DNA of 5,865 bases from Burkholderiales bacterium (GTDB lineage Bacteria; Pseudomonadota; Gammaproteobacteria; Burkholderiales; SG8-39), in the NCBI GenBank assembly GCA_919902965.1, contig CAKKSJ010000201.1, forward strand, positions 1-5,865, in the 5' to 3' direction. The stretch's first letter is position 1. The number at the start of each line of letters is the position of its first letter. Positions 5,755-5,865 of the stretch are shown here, in pieces. The translations under genes were made by a program, and so were the position numbers. The notes below the pieces were generated by a model that was not told the origin of the DNA, made no database searches, and saw only the letters and a list, made by a program, of their open reading frames with translations.

Positions 5755-5865
5755 GCGCGCGCCTCGGCCTCGCGCTGCCCGGTGCGCGCCACGTCGAGGA
5801 ACACCTCTTCCATGCTGCGACGGCCATAGCGCGCGATCAGTCCGGAGGGAGAACCCCGGTCTACG
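5751..5865 (-). CDS. ABC transporter ATP-binding protein, C-terminal end (partial)
   Basis: Only the last 37 codons are in the window; the gene begins beyond the right edge. The readable end contains SGLIARYGRRSMEEVFLDVAR. Its SMEEVFLDVA portion is the typical C-terminal helix of ABC-2 exporter ATPases, which often end in S/T-L/M-E-D/E-V-F-L. The frame starts at base 5864. Walker A, the signature motif and Walker B lie outside. The TGA stop overlaps the permease ATG by four bases, so the two subunits are expected to be made from one transcript and to assemble together. Confidence 0.8.
   Translation of the reverse strand, partial: VDRGSPSGLIARYGRRSMEEVFLDVARTGQREAEARA

Overview
The window is GC-rich chromosomal DNA whose gene content and protein style fit a Proteobacterium, most likely a Betaproteobacterium. 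That placement is inferred from the protein families and codon use; there is no rRNA or other marker gene to confirm it. Five complete genes and one gene cut by the right edge are supported. All are ordinary, intact-looking coding regions, and no frameshift or premature stop was seen.

Layout. Positions 1-58 read, on the minus strand, like the first bases of a group II intron that would continue off the left edge; this is tentative. Positions 59-467 hold no convincing gene but are unusually rich in hairpins. Two 51-base elements (161-211 and 315-365, opposite orientations) share a near-identical upper stem and loop but have different lower stems that both still pair. A 24-base GC hairpin lies between them, and another hairpin sits at 80-105.

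Plus-strand pair, 468-2374. A 507-residue sugar-acid dehydratase of the UxaA/GarD family is followed 14 bases later by a small secreted DUF4189-type protein with six cysteines. The two are probably co-transcribed. Convergent to them is a minus-strand gene (2394-4340) for a single-chain aconitase-superfamily enzyme. Its LeuD-like swivel domain is at the N-terminus and its LeuC-like catalytic part at the C-terminus, and it keeps all three [4Fe-4S] cysteines.

Divergent from the aconitase-like gene is a plus-strand hotdog-fold acyl-CoA thioesterase of the 4-hydroxybenzoyl-CoA thioesterase/YbgC type (4484-4942). Converging on it from the right edge is a minus-strand ABC exporter operon: the last 37 codons of an ATPase (5751-5865) overlap by ATGA with an ABC-2 type permease (4957-5754).

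How the genes relate. The dehydratase and the aconitase-like protein both remove water from hydroxy acids, which hints at organic-acid or sugar-acid catabolism. They are convergent rather than in one operon, so a shared pathway is not demonstrated. The thioesterase and the exporter look like independent units. No defence system, CRISPR array or phage module was seen. The most unusual content is the paired hairpin elements upstream of the dehydratase gene.
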